NCBI GenBank assembly: GCA_029204225.1
Contig: CM055096.1
Span: forward strand, 34,921,143 to 34,985,142
Direction: 5' to 3'
DNA from: Diphasiastrum complanatum
Taxonomy: Eukaryota > Streptophyta > Lycopodiopsida > Lycopodiales > Lycopodiaceae
Length of the DNA: 64,000 nt
The first letter of the stretch is position 1, and each line of letters opens with the position of its first letter. Below, one piece after another: positions 20,769 to 33,974 of the stretch. The notes under the pieces were generated by a model, which had not been told where the DNA came from, made no database searches, and worked only from the letters and a program-made list of their open reading frames with translations. A program made the position numbers and the translations under genes.

Positions 20769-21866
20769 CTATGCATTGATTCTACGGGTCCACCTTCGCA
20801 CTCTCCTATTGTAAACGTAAAACTGTGGCAAGTCTTGGTACAACAACTCTCGGGCCTCCGAATCGCCACTTCTATTTAGTTCAAAAAAAGCTTTCAAAGT
20901 GGTACTCGAATGACCTTCTACGACCTCCTCTAAATCGGCTCTCTCAATGAAGTAAACCAATTTTTGTCCAACCAGATGAACTATCAGTCGAGTCACAACT
21001 GGCTTATGAGCACCCATAGAAAGCCCAAATAGTCGCCAACAAGCCTTACTTGCAGAGAAATATCGAGCATTTAAAAATTGCTCTATTTCATTGACTGGTG
21101 CAATTGTCTGACCACCACCCTCCACAACTGCTGTCGTAATCATATATGGTCATGTACTTGTACAAATACTTCACGCTACATATATGTACACATATCTCTA
21201 CGTTGATGTGACACTGAAAATGTAGTATCAACCATTTGTTGTACGGTACTACCCACCTGTTATCTAATTCTATTCCATGCGACTTCACCTTCTCTCTGTT
21301 GTTTCTATGCCTATACGAAAGATACCCATTCACTACCGTTGTTTCATCAATGAAATTCCTTGGGTAGTTCTTCAAGCATTTTCCATCCTTCATGCATGGT
21401 GCATTTGGAAAAGATGTTGTGCATGGATCGTGCATCGTACAGGTTCTCACTATCTCGTAAAACTCTGGATCATCTCCCCTCACAAGAATCTCTACGCATA
21501 CGATACGATCGTAATCTCCAACAATGATGGGTTTGCTCCGCTCCTCCAATATAATCCATAGGTGGACATGGGACAATCCTCTCTTCTGAAACTCTATAAT
21601 ATGAAGCCTTCCTATAATGCGCCCATATATCCCATCCTTCTTCAACAAATCAATGAAGTGTTGAAGCTTCATGCTAAAAACCCTCGACACCATATCGGGG
21701 GTGTTTGTTAAAATCTCAACTCCCTCCTCACTTCTGACCAATTTAGGTTTTTTGTCATTGCGATAAACAAATCAGGAGAATTCAACTCCCTAACGACGGC
21801 CATAGCATCCTGGTACTGCTGATGTATATGACGCGATGAACCGATATAAGACGATGGAAGCACTAT
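20769..21866 (-). pseudogene. Helitron Rep (HUH endonuclease) pseudogene
   Basis: Three minus-strand frames in order. At 21866-21710: IVLPSSYIGSSRHIHQQYQD and PDLFIAMTKNLNW, matching the Rep lead-in. At 21740-21090: IIEFQKRGLSHVHLWIIL, the HUH metal-binding motif (His-Val-His); PCMKDGKCLKNYP; NRWVVPYNKWL; and KYLYKY, the position of the paired catalytic Tyr. At 21140-20770: ARYFSASKACWRLFG, the linker toward helicase. Frameshifts break it. It gives the orientation of the Helitron and ends abruptly at copia sequence on the right. Confidence 0.85.
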
Positions 21867-23087
21867 TCGCGATTGGAGACTCCGACGTTGTAGTGACCTT
21901 GTTATCAAGTTTGACATCCTCATATGCAAACTGGGTGATGATGATTATCACACACTCAGTTATAACATTGTCTAGAGCCATAATTATGCTTCTACATGAG
22001 GAGACAAGAAGGAATGGAGCATCCTTGTCCTCCATCAATGACTCACAAGCATTATTCTCGAAGAAGAGCACGAAGAAGCAACAGAAGAAAAAAGTTGTCT
22101 GACAATTCGACGACAATCAGAAGCAGTCACAAAAGACCTAGAATCAACAACCCGCTCAGAGCAAGAAGAGAGTATTATGCAAGCACTACAAGAGGAAGAA
22201 CCACGAAATCCTGGACTTTTGAATCTTGAAATTCAACAATGACAAGAAAAAACAGCCAGATCAACAAGCCCATGCAGTCGACATGAAGCAGAATGTCACA
22301 GACGACAAAGAGCAAGAAGCCTTCATGGTGAACCATCACCATGTTGAACAATCAATGGGAATGGTTCCTCGATTTTGGAGAAACACAGCACATGACAAGC
22401 CATCAAGAATGGTTCATCAGTTATTCGGCCTACATCACCAAGAAGTTTATTCACCTTGAAGACAACAGCTCACACAGAATTGAAAGTGAAGGTACTATCA
22501 GACTGAATTTTTAGAATGAAATGTCAAAACTTATATCGAGTATATTGTATGTCTCGAACTTGACAACAAATATTTTGTCAGCCAGTCAAATTATAGATTT
22601 AGGACATAGGGTAGAGTTTCAGACAAATTCCTGTCGAATTCTTGAGCATGAGAGTTCTTGCACTTGAAAAGAGGCAATGATATCTCTATAGGCTTGGTCA
22701 TTGTAATTTTGTAACTGGTCATGCTTTAATCAGTTCAACATCTATCAATAAAAAATTGACTTGGCATTATAGAATTGGTCACCTTAGTCATGTATCGATA
22801 GGTAACATCTCTAGACATTCTTCAGTTTGAGATTTAGACTATAAAATTGTCGACTTTTAGAAAGAAGGCAAGAAGGTCATTTAAGTCGAATCAAGAACAT
22901 ATATCTAAAGATTTACTAGACATTGTACATATTGATATACGTGGCCTAATGCAAACACCATCATTGCTTGGGTGCAAAATTCTTTATTACTTTTATAGAT
23001 GACTATTCTAAGATAACTATTGTATATTTTCTGAAGCACAAATCTAAAGCTTTATAATTCTTCAAGAAGTACAAGGAAAATCTTGGG
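21866..23087 (+). pseudogene. Ty1/copia gag-PR-integrase fragment
   Basis: The plus-strand Gag C-terminal half (TLLSSLTSSYANWVMMIITH, then MLLHEETRRNGAS) matches the copy at 47551-48360. A decayed zinc knuckle and AFMVNHHHVEQS lead-in follow. The GAG-pre-integrase block (WHYRIGHLSHVS) is at about 22770 and the integrase start (DIVHIDIRGLMQTPSLLG) at about 22915. Many stops. Both ends are truncated: left against Helitron Rep, right against duplicated segment B. Confidence 0.8.
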
Positions 23088-23255
23088 ATCTTGTAAGAGC
23101 GTAATTTGAGAATGGAATTTTGCAAAATTTTGCATGGTTTGAGAATGGAATTTTGTAATGAAATGTTTTGGAATGAAATGATGTGGTGTTGGTTACGGTT
23201 AGGGATAGGGTGGTGTTGGCTACAATTAGGGATAAATTTTTACGATTAGGATTTT

Positions 23256-23404
<149 letters not shown>

Positions 23405-23484
23405 ATTGTAAATAGTTCGAATATATATTTTCAACAAATTTCAAAACATCGTAAAAATGTCATCACTTAAATCTAAACCATTAC

Positions 23485-23790
23485 CTGGCTATACACTAGG
23501 CTATCTAACATTGCCTCAAAGGCAGACGCACTAATAGTGCCGCCATTCCTATAAACATATCTTGAAATACTAAGTAGCAAATCTACATCTAAGAGCAAAT
23601 GAAATCCCTGTGGATATGAGCCAATCATGCTCTCTTCACTAATCAAATAACAAATATATAGCTCTAACAACCAAATGGCTGTGCTGCAAAAGATATGCTC
23701 TCCATCACCAAGCAGCTCCCTAAACTCCACAAAAATCCGACAGTGATTCACCATCAAGTTCACCATCTGCACAAACACATAGGTGGCCAA
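23485..23790 (-). pseudogene. Captured exon copy B (102 codons, unknown protein)
   Basis: An open minus-strand exon bounded by acceptor CTAATAACAG/ and donor CAG/GTAATG. It reads VNLMVNHCRIFVEFRELLGD, then FCSTAIWLLELYICYLISEE and ISASAFEAMLDSLVYSQ. The frame has no stop and is conserved with copy A, so it comes from a real gene. I do not recognise the family. No flanking exons were found, so it is an isolated fragment. Confidence 0.6.
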
Positions 23791-23808
23791 CTGTTATTAG
23801 ATGAGACA

Positions 23809-24789
<981 letters not shown>

Positions 24790-24835
24790 ATCCAAAAAAT
24801 GAAGAGCCCCAAAAGAGCAAGAGCAGGGGAGGACG

Positions 24836-24940
24836 GACATCCAAGAAATGAGGAGCATGAGATGGGCAACGGGCATCCAAGAGGCATGTGGGATGTGGGA
24901 TGTGGGATGGGCAACGGGCATCCAAGAAACATGTGGCATG
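24836..24940. repeat. Minisatellite, ~44-bp unit
   Basis: GATGGGCAACGGGCATCCAA followed by GARRCATGTGG occurs twice, with a GATGTGG triplication between. A third, partial ACATCCAAGAAATGAGG copy lies to the left. Confidence 0.65.
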
Positions 24941-25904
24941 TTGTGGTTGCCTAGTCGTTATAGATTTCCACAAGATAAATGAATTAAGTAGTATAAAAGG
25001 TTTGATCATTCCCCAAGAGAGAGAATAATCTCTTTGTATGATAAGTGTATGTAAGAAAGTGAATGGAATGTGATGTGTAATATTCACAATGAATACTACA
25101 GTGACATATCTGGTTATTCAAAGATGTTTGGGTAAATTGGCATCCAGAAACACCAATGGTGAAACAATTTGGTCAAAGTTTGTGATTATAAAGGTTACTT
25201 TATCTTCCAAGCTCTCCACCACCATCCTTGTGAGCTCCCACCATCGTCTATGCGTGTCCAAACAAGTCATGGTGTTAAGCAATCAGATCAAACAACAACT
25301 AGCAAATAGATTCATCAAACAGAATCGAATTGGCTAATGATTCCTCTTAATTGAACACAGAGAATTAGTTCTTATCACAGGAAGCAAACAGAACAGAGCA
25401 TCGAACAAGTTCATTATCTAAACACATAGCTCATTCAGAATTGAAAGAAGTTCTGCTTATGGTTATGCTTAACAGCTTCGGCTAATTCCCTGCACACATT
25501 AGTTAGAATTGTCGCTCTTTGGTGATGTCTGAAAATCCAAGTTAGAGAAACTGAAATTTAGTAAGAAATGAAAATCTATTAATACTCAAATCTATGCATA
25601 TGTACAATGGCACGAAGTGTCAACCTTATAGCAACAATCTGAATGATATTTACCAACCGTTAAGATGTCGATTGAGATCCACTAATGTGTCTCTATAGAA
25701 TGTTGCACAAAACGTCGTGAGTTCTAACCTAAAAGTGAATTTACAATATGCAAATAGGCCTTTACATGAATTTAGGCACTATAGCACATTTACGTGTATA
25801 AAAATTGAAAATTTTTACAATTTAAAACAATAACTTTGGATAATGTGGGATCATGAGGCTCCACATATCCCCTTCCTCAGCTGTGCAGCAGCTCACAAAC
25901 AAAT
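24941..25904. other. No gene recognised
   Basis: Non-coding on both strands. It may hold the 3' region of the gypsy element to the right, but no LTR pair could be matched. Confidence 0.35.
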
Positions 25905-28771
25905 TTCTTACATTCTCCTTTGTTGCTTCCTGCTGGTTGGCTTTTTATGGAAAATGGCTTTTGCTCGGGCTTCATTTTCTTCATTAACTTGTTCGAGGGT
26001 CATCCCTTTTGTAGCAAGGAAATAGTTATTCTTTTGATTGTAATCTTCCTGGAAAGATAGATTTGGATAACCTCCCATTCCACGATTGCCCAATGGTGCC
26101 AGAAGGTTGTCAATCAATGTATTATTTACAAGATGAGTGTACCAACTATCCTCAAACAACATTTCAGACATCTCAGCAGAAGGGACAGTTAGTGAGAGGG
26201 CTGCATATGTATACTATGGAAATTTCTCTTTAATGTACAATTGTTGAATGGATATAAGTGCATAGGAAATGAGAGAACCAATATTTACATAATTATAAGT
26301 ATGGTATGGTGTGGTTATTGGATTAGTGGAGCGAAGTATATTATTTGCTTTAACTTCCTCCAAATAACGAGAATAGTTAGCTTTCCAATCCGTGAAGATT
26401 GCCCACAGATCAGGGAATAATATTCGATTGGAGAATCTGGAAGGAATTGGATTAGGGCTAGGAACAACTTCTTTAACATCAAACATGTTAATTGAGTCTA
26501 GTTTATTTTGATACTCATCTAGAGCAGGAAAAATATTGTTTTCAAATGTTTTTAGATACTCTAGGATATATATATACAAAGATCCTGTAACAACATGGAT
26601 ATAATTAGTTTGCACATTGAACTTATTTAGAACAATGGCAAGAGCAAGGATACCTTTTTGGTGCATAGTTAGCTTGGCCCAAAAAGTGTTTAGATTAGAG
26701 AAAGTCCAAGGACTTTCCCATTGTTCTTTAGTATAACCAAAAGTTTTGGTAAAAGAAGGTAATCCATTCTCCACTGGAATTCGGGACTAGAAAAAGACGG
26801 TAGAAAAGAGGTTAGTTCCTGCTGGAATGTTTGAAATTCTGTCCTTATTAGTAAATGCACTACCTTGTTCTTCCGCTTCTCAGTCCCACTTGGTGATGCT
26901 TCAGCATGCTGCAGAATGATGGTTAGAGTTGCTGGTTGGTCTGCAGCAACTTTGTCACTGGATGATTTCGGCTTCGTAGCATCCTCAGGGTTAGTTTGGA
27001 CCTCTTAATCTTTTTGGATTGGCTTAAAAACAATATTCGTCTGGATGGCCTTCTCTGATGTATCTTTGACTGGCTCATCCATCTGTGTAGACTTGTCTTG
27101 GCACTGGATAGGTTCTTCGTCTTCAAAATTCTGGATTTGGCTTGATTGAAACTTAGTCTCTTCTAGTTCTTCCTTCAATTTCTCATATGCAGCCATTTGG
27201 GGTTGCAAGTATTGCAGCTGGAAGGTCTGGATAGTGCTTTCTTGTATGCCCTTCCAAGCTGTTGGGTCGATCATGTATCTCCCATGAGATACACAGGCTC
27301 TCAATGTCACTTCAGAACTTATTCGCCACAGAATTGCCTCTTTGGCCTGTTTCTTATAAATCTGGTTACCCTTCCTAAGCATGTCTGCAGAATTCTGTAG
27401 CAGGGAAACAGAGTTCTGGAGTTGCCTTTGACTTGCTTCGGCACTCTCCTTGTCGGCAATTGCGTTGCCGAGTTTGTCGTTCAGCTCCTTGTTACTACTC
27501 TGCAAAGTGGCTCATGCATGTCTTTCCTCTTGCAAAGAAGCCTACAGGGTCTGGATCTGCTGCTTGAGCTATATATTCTCATTTTCAAAAGCATTAGACT
27601 ACTGCTAAATTGCTTCAAGTGCCTCCAGCATAGCATCTTGCCTACCTTTCGCTTCTTCAAGAGATATATCTTTCTTTATCAGCTTCACTTGAGCTGCTTC
27701 AAGCTCTTTGCTTTTTAGCTTTAGCTCAGCCTGGACTTCTTCCAACTCTTCATTTCTCTGGGTTAGGTATGTTCGAATGGAATCATATTTTGCTCCGAGC
27801 TTCCTCGAGACTTTCTTTAGGCTGACAAAATGTTGAATGGCTGTCTGTGTGTCTGATAGCAACGTGCCAAAAGTCTTCAAATATAATTCTTCATCTAGGA
27901 CTGGTGCCTCGACATCACTTTCCTGCTGAATATCAGGGATTTCTTCATCTTCCTTTGCTGGCTCTTGCTGGATATCTTCTCAGATTTGCTCCTGCTCAGC
28001 AATAATCTTAGTTTTTTCCTCTTCTTCAACTTCTCGGCTCCTTTCTGCACTGGAAAGCAGCTTATACTGGGATGATGGAGAAGACATCCTCACCGAGCTT
28101 CCTTGCTGTTGGCTTGATGATGATGATGCCATCTCGGAGGTGGTTGATTTTGATGTTCTCATTTGTGAATCACCCTCAATTGAAGGGGCTAATTCTGGCA
28201 GCATCGGTGCAATTATGATATCTTCCTGCACAATTAGAACACGAGCATGCATACACAGAATACCAAACTGCAATCCAAGTCCGGAAAATTGATTACTCTT
28301 TACTAATTTACAAAATTTCTTAAAAGCAATCTGTCCGAAAGCAATGGATTCTCCATTCAAGGCTCTCAATAGGTATCCCATAGTTGTATTAGAAATGGTG
28401 TACTCTTGCTCCGGTAAAAATATTGGGGTCTTTGATATATGAAAGCTTATATGCCCTTTTCTCCAGATAAGCTTCCTCTTGAAAAGCTCCACTCCTGGTG
28501 ATGAAGTCGGGCTTAGTAATAGGCATACTACCGTCCATAGGCAAACCTAAGGCAAAAAAAATCCCTCTGCAATAACAATCTCTTGATTTCGGACAATGGT
28601 GAAAATATGTCCCTCCTCTGTCTCGTTCAGATTTTGAATTAGCTCATGGCACACATCTGTAAGAATTACTAATGAATTGAATTGAAAGAGTCCTTCAATT
28701 CGTGCTCGTATGGCTAATGGCTGCAAAACTGGTAAGACTAGTTTTGGATGTGTTTTGAACACAATCGCCAT
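25905..28771 (-). pseudogene. Decayed ~950-codon coiled-coil ORF downstream of gypsy pol
   Basis: From ATG 28771 (MAIVFKTHPKLVLPVLQPLA) one minus-strand frame continues to about 26800, interrupted only by single stops. After one frameshift it continues (ENGLPSFTKTFGYTKEQWES) to a stop near 25906. The N-terminal ~170 residues are probably globular, then come a Ser-rich linker and about 250 residues of Glu/Lys/Gln-rich coiled coil (NEELEEVQAELKLKSKELEA). A C-terminal region ends in a basic tail (KKPTSRKQQRRM). It lies in the same sense as the gypsy pol and ~1 kb beyond it, the position of the extra or env-like ORF in some plant gypsy lineages. No family was recognised and no membrane anchor was identified by eye. 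Most stops are TAG or TGA where CAG or CGA would fit. Confidence 0.6.
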
Positions 28772-29793
28772 GACGATAGTAATGGTAAACTAGCGATGGC
28801 AGAAGAGAGCTTAATCATAAAAGTTCACGAAATCAGAAAGCAAGAGTGATGAGGTGGTGAAAAAATAGAAGTGTTTGAGGTTTTTGGTATATTGATGATA
28901 TATCGGTAGACTAGACAAGTATTTAATGAAAGTGTGTCCTTCGAAGGTACAGACTGAACAATAAAGTATCTAGTCCTAAAAAACAAAAATAAATAGATAA
29001 ATAAAAATAAATAAAATACACAAATGCTTCGCTCAGTTCGCAAAAGTTCACGAAGCTCGATATATATGAGTATTGAACTGCGAAAATAAATAATATATAC
29101 AATCTATGAAACAATGTATATGATGTTGGCAACGAAGACTGTCGTTTTTTTCGTTGAAATGCATGAGTGAAAAAATGATTGGCGAAAAATGTATGAGCGA
29201 AAAAATTGTATGAGTGAAAATGATATGGGTATGGGCGAAAAATGCGAAGGTGTTGGGTCTTTTGCATATTTCCAATGTGCCGTCGATATGAAAACATGAC
29301 GGAAACAAAGAATCGTAACAAAATGATATGCAACATACTAGTGAAATTTTATTTTTGCAAATTTCCCGAAGGTCAAAGATTGAACGAAAGCAAATCTCGA
29401 AAAATGCGAAGGTTGGAGTGTCCCATGTTCCCAAAAATGGTGGATTTGCATTTTTCGAAAGGAATATGACATTGATGAAGCGAAGGTGTCGGCATATTCA
29501 CACAAATGCAGCAAAAAGTATCAATGTAGCGAAGTGGTCGTTTTTTTTGCACATTTTGCGAAGGTGGAAGATTGACAAAAAGTGTCGATTAGATGAAATG
29601 TGAACAGTGTCGCACATTTCGCTACAAAATATGGGCGAAAAATGCGAAGGTGCAAGTGTCACAAATTTTGCAAATTTCGGTAAAAATTATTGGACCAAAG
29701 GTGACGGGTTTTTTTCAAACTGGATGAAATGTGAATAGTATCGAAAATTTCGCATGTTTCGCAAAAAAATGAACTTGCCATATTCATAAAAAA
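28772..29793. repeat. Spacer rich in GCGAAAAATGCGAAGG motifs
   Basis: Recurrent GGCGAAAAATGCGAAGGTG-like blocks at about 29240, 29395 and 29630, with TGTCG and TTTCGC elements between. It separates pol from the downstream ORF. It may be untranslated or LTR sequence. Confidence 0.5.
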
Positions 29794-31054
29794 TTAGTCA
29801 TAGTAGCGCTTCACTCTTGAGCCATTTACTTGAGTATCAAGTAAATGTCCTTCAAGATCAGCTAACTGAAGTGATCCATTGTTAAAAACTTTTATGACTT
29901 TGTAAGGTCCCATCCATCTGGTATGTAACTTTCCAGGAAACAACATGTGTCTGTTATCATACAGAAGCACGTAGTCCCCTCGTTTAATTTTTATTTTTTT
30001 AATAGATTGATCAAAAATTTCTTTTCTTTTATTCTGAACTCGTTCAGTCTCGATTAATGAAAGACGACGATCCTCCTCCAGTTCCGTCAAAGCTATCATC
30101 CACTCCCGGAGACTATCGTGTTCATCTATTCGCTCTTCATTACTAATGTGAAAGGTCGGAACTTTGAATTCTATTAGTAATATGGGATGCATTCCATACA
30201 CAAGATAGTATGGAGTCTGCCTAGTTGTGATCTTTTTGGCAGTTCTATATGCCCATAAGACAGATGGTAATTTCTGATCCCAATCAGAAGAATGCATTTC
30301 CAAAAACTTTATTCAGAATTTTGCACAGAATTCCATTTGCCCGCTCCGTAAGCCCATTCGCTTTAGGAATATATGAAGTGGTCTGGCAATGTGTAATAGA
30401 GAAGTATGACAACATAGCCTCGATGGTCTGATTAAGAAAATGGATTTCCCTATCACTAACGAGTTCTAAGAGACATCCATAACGTGTGACAATGTTTTGG
30501 AATAAAAACTTTGCTACAGTCTTAGCATCGTTTTTAACTGTGGCTTCGGCCTCTACTATCTTGGTAGCATAGTCCGTAGCAACAAGAATGTAACGTCGAC
30601 GAGTTTTACGAGTGATCGATTTGATAGGCCCTACAAAATCTATCTCCCACTTTTCAAAAGGTGCTAAGGGAATAATTAGAGTAAGTGGCCAATGTGTCGC
30701 GAAGCTGGGTTTCCCCATCCTCTGACATGCATCACATTTTTGAATGAATAATTTAACATCTCTATAGATGGTAGGCCACCAATATTTAGCATTAATGATC
30801 TTTCTTGCAGTATTTTTAAGAGCATAGTGCCCGTCCGAATCTTCCTCATGTAATGCACTTATTACATTGGTCGTCTCGGTGGGTTCTAAACATCGACGAA
30901 GGTTATCATCGACTCCTAATCTATACAATATTTTATTTATAATCGTATATGGTCCTACTTCTGAAAGGAAAACAATTTTTGCATCAGGATAAATCTGGTC
31001 CTGTAAAAAGTTAATAATGTCCATATAAATTGATAATTCCAATTGAATACGCAT
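29794..31054 (-). pseudogene. gypsy integrase
   Basis: The zinc-binding N-terminus reads H...HYALKNTARKI ... CDACQRMGKPS. The core has FEKWEIDFVGPI (first Asp), LVSDREIHFLNQT (second Asp) and PKANGLTERANG (Glu). The C-terminal part has HTRWMGPYKVIKVFNNGSLQ and ends GSRVKRYYD. A frame change near 30290 separates core and C-terminus. Core residues are present, but the frame is broken. Confidence 0.85.
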
Positions 31055-31059
31055 TATAT

Positions 31060-31503
31060 GTTTGTCCAGAAATTCATCAGAAATGGGATCAAACTAATTT
31101 TTCGTTTGGAGGCGGGATATATAATCAACATTTTGATGATCCTTTCCTCTTCTTAATTCTATTTCATAATTAAACTCATCTAATAACAATACCCATCTAG
31201 CTACCCTACCCGAAAGATCAGATTTATTCACTAAATGTTTCAATGCATAGTGATCTACATGAAAAACGAAAGGGTATCCTTAAAAATAATGTCTAAATTT
31301 ATTTACTGAATAAATCATTCCTAGTGCTTCATGCTCTATAACAAAATAGTTCTTTTCTAATGCTGCAAGTTATCTACCCGCATAATAAATTGGGTACACC
31401 TATTACAAATGATGATATATACATGGAACTTTTTAGTCCAGTCTGGAGGAGGTCTAACTCCAGTTGCTTCTACTAATGATTATTTTAACTTATCAAAAGC
31501 TTG
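31060..31503 (-). pseudogene. gypsy RNase H
   Basis: Minus-strand reading with NYFVIEHEALGMIYSVNKFR, then FVFHVDHYALKHLVNKSDLSG and WVLLLDEFNYEIELRKG, the standard gypsy RNase H succession, with several stops. Confidence 0.75.
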
Positions 31504-32340
31504 CTAATGTTCTTGTGACCAATGATACTCAACAGACTCTTTTAATAAGCTTGTTAAAGGAGTTACTACTATGGCATAATCCTTAATTATCCTACGATAA
31601 TATCCTACGTGTTCTAGAAATCCTCTAAGCTTATGTAGATTGGTTGGTTTTAATAATTCTAAAATCATGTTTATTTTTTCGATGTCGGCTTGAATGTCGT
31701 CCTTCAAAATTTATGTCCTAACAGGATGCCTTCCCTCATCCCAAAATAACACTTGGCCAGATGAAATTTAAGAGATGTCTCTTGACATCTTCTCAATGTC
31801 TTCTCTAATGCGTCTAAATGATTTTTAGTTGATGAATAGACACACAAGTCGTACATGAAAATTACTAAAAACTTCCATAAATTTTTTTGAAAAATGTTCG
31901 TCATCATACGTTGGAATGTGGCAGGTGCATTACAGAGACCAAAGGGCATTTGCGTATACGCGTATGTCCCCCAATCAGTGGTAAAGTGGTCTTGGATCTA
32001 TCTTCCTATTTAATAAAAACTTGATTATAACTTGAGAATTTGTCTAAAAAACTATAACGTTCATGACCAGCTACCTGGTCAAGAATAGTATATGTATAAG
32101 GCAGAGGATGATAATCCTTTGCTGTAGTAGCATTTAATTTTCTAAAATCTTGGCAAACTCTAATCTTGTTCGTCTTCTTCTTAGGTACTATAACTAATGG
32201 TGACACCCACTCACTACTTAGAACAAGGTATATAATACCCGCTCTAAGACATCCATCTAATTCGTCTTTAACTAACAAGGAATACTTTGGATTTAATCTA
32301 TATTGTCTTTGTCTAACAAGTATTGTTCCCTGAATAAGAT
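31504..32340 (-). pseudogene. gypsy reverse transcriptase, catalytic box altered
   Basis: Reads SSEWVSPLVIVPKKKTNKIR, then VCQDFRKLNATTAKDYHPLP, YSFLDKFSSYNQVF and MPFGLCNAPATFQRMMTNIF. The active-site box that should be F-M-D-D reads F-M-Y-D (31848-31856). The thumb (KPTNLHKLRGFLEHVGYYRR) is at 31580-31640. Stops separate the blocks. Confidence 0.85.
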
Positions 32341-32619
32341 CTATTCATGTTCTCCCCATTTAACTGGTATTCCTTTTAAATCGTCCATCGACCAAGCAAA
32401 TACGTTTTGATATTTCTTTAAGAAGTAATATATACTCTTCACGTTCCTGGTCTGATTGGTTTTTATATAAATTCAAAATTTTATCTTTATACATTCGGTC
32501 AGGCTTGCTCTAGTTCCACCCAGAACTTCCCTCGACTCCGATGATATCAAAATTTTTTCATCCTCATCAATCTCATAGCATTCTATGAAATTGATCCAGG
32601 ATTTAGTAGGTCCGACTAT
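32341..32619 (-). pseudogene. gypsy PR-RT linker
   Basis: The minus strand reads YQNVFAWSMDDLKGIPVKW near 32360-32420, the conserved lead-in to gypsy RT, with frame breaks. Confidence 0.6.
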
Positions 32620-33060
32620 CTCTTAAAGGTGACCCCCTATCGGATTGGCTGTGAGAATGCCTGAAGAAAATATTTGTTTGGTAGACTCATTTATAATAGC
32701 ATCTGCCTGATATAGCCATGGTCTTCCAAATAATATTGAATATGGTGGTGTATTTACTGGGTTTATGACAAAGAAATTCATAGCGAATGTCTTTGTCTCT
32801 ATAACTACACTAATACCCTTTAGCTCACCTACTGGTATGTATTTGGATGCATCTGCTAAATGGATTTCATGGTAAGTAATAGGCTGTATCTGTTTTTCTA
32901 CTCCTAATTCCTTAACCATCGTTTCAATTATTAAGTTGATACTGGATCCTGAGTCTATTAGTATTCTATCTATAGTATGGTCTCCTATAATAGCACGAAT
33001 CTCTGGAACTCCACAATCTCCTCTATCTACATATTCTACTTAATTGCTGTATGCAGGTAT
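32620..33060 (-). pseudogene. gypsy aspartic protease
   Basis: ILIDSGSSINLI with the catalytic Asp-Ser-Gly at 32947-32955, followed by the flap and ILFGRPWLYQADA. This is a retropepsin-like domain. The active site is intact, but upstream frames are broken. Confidence 0.8.
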
Positions 33061-33089
33061 ACTTGATGTGACGACTGTACCAAATCCTA

Positions 33090-33263
33090 GCCTACTTTCG
33101 TAGAAGACCTAGCAAAAGTCTAACTTTGTCCTCGTCTGTATGCTCTTTATTTGCTATAGTAATAGATTCAAGCTGGGACAAATAACTGTCCACATCTTTA
33201 GACGATAATCCCTTAAAAAAATCGTATTTGATTTTGCTAGATGTGGGTGGCGTTGGGTTCGCC
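33090..33263 (-). pseudogene. gypsy gag stub
   Basis: ATG at about 33263 gives MANPTPPTSSKIKYDFFKG, then DVDSYLSQLESI and a stop after ~57 codons. Protease homology starts soon after, so nearly all of Gag, including any zinc knuckle, appears deleted. Confidence 0.55.
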
Positions 33264-33700
33264 ATATTATTGATGGGGCAAGGGAGATAGGAAGAACGAG
33301 AACGGAGAAGAGAGCAGGAATATTGCGGAACAGCTCTCCCGTTCTAATCGGCTGCTAGGTGCAAAAACAGTCTAATAGACACCTTATGCTAAAAGATAAT
33401 CACAACTTTATGTGTTCTGATTGCCCAACATGATCTTAAAAATTAATTCATACTCTAAAACAAGAGTACAGTCCATCGATGGTTTGTGTGTGGTACTCCT
33501 GAAATCAAATTCAATGTAAAGTATAGTTCTGAAATAATAGAAGAGCGGTGTGATATCTCGAGTTCCTTAGTCCTCAAAGACAACCATCGTTATCAGACTT
33601 GGAATGTTAGAAGTTTTCTGATGAAGATTCTGTGTTATACCTTAAAATATCTACAACTACTTTTGCTATAATTATTACAACCGCCTCATATAGGTACAAA
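33264..33700. other. No gene recognised (upstream of gypsy gag)
   Basis: Expected to hold the leader or 5' LTR. No TG...CA boundary or primer site could be identified. Confidence 0.35.
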
Positions 33701-33719
33701 GTAGGCGGTCTATGGACGC

Positions 33720-33950
33720 AAAGTCGTTGGGTCGGGATTTTTGACCAACAGTATAAAAAATTACATAGGGTCGTATTTTATACAAAGGATCGAAAAATAT
33801 ACTGAGGGTCGAATTTTCTGGGGTTGAAAACATTAGACCCGATCCGACCTGATCCAGGGTCGAACACGCCCGGATAATTTAGTGAAGGGTCGAAAAAATT
33901 CGAACCGATCTGATCAAACCCAGGGTCAAAAAAATCTCTGTTTTGAACGG
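33720..33950. repeat. Second GGGTCGAA-type repeat cluster
   Basis: AGGGTCGAATTTTC, AGGGTCGAAAAAATTCGAAC and related dyads recur about every 40-50 bp. The motif family is the same as at 13225-13520. Confidence 0.5.
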
Positions 33951-33974
33951 CTTTTCAGGATGCTCATTAATAAA

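Larger units (their letters stand above)
29794..33263 (-). mobile_element. Ty3/gypsy element, pol region
   Basis: Minus-strand order is Gag stub, protease, RT, RNase H, integrase, the Ty3/gypsy arrangement. No chromodomain follows integrase, which argues against the chromovirus branch. The element is inactive: stops, a changed RT catalytic box, and a Gag reduced to its first ~57 codons. LTRs, primer site and target duplications could not be identified. The ORF at 25905-28771 is probably part of the same element. Confidence 0.8.

Noticed and set aside
21790-22116. Minus-strand continuation of Helitron Rep beyond 21866
   Set aside because: Rep similarity stops at about 21866. The remaining frame is the antisense of the plus-strand copia gag.
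25905-28771. Calling the downstream ORF an envelope gene
   Set aside because: No signal peptide, fusion peptide or clear transmembrane anchor was identified by eye. Position alone is not enough.
29242-29603. Plus-strand ORFs in the gypsy spacer
   Set aside because: Composed of the GCGAAAAATGCGAAGG-type repeats, and no family similarity.
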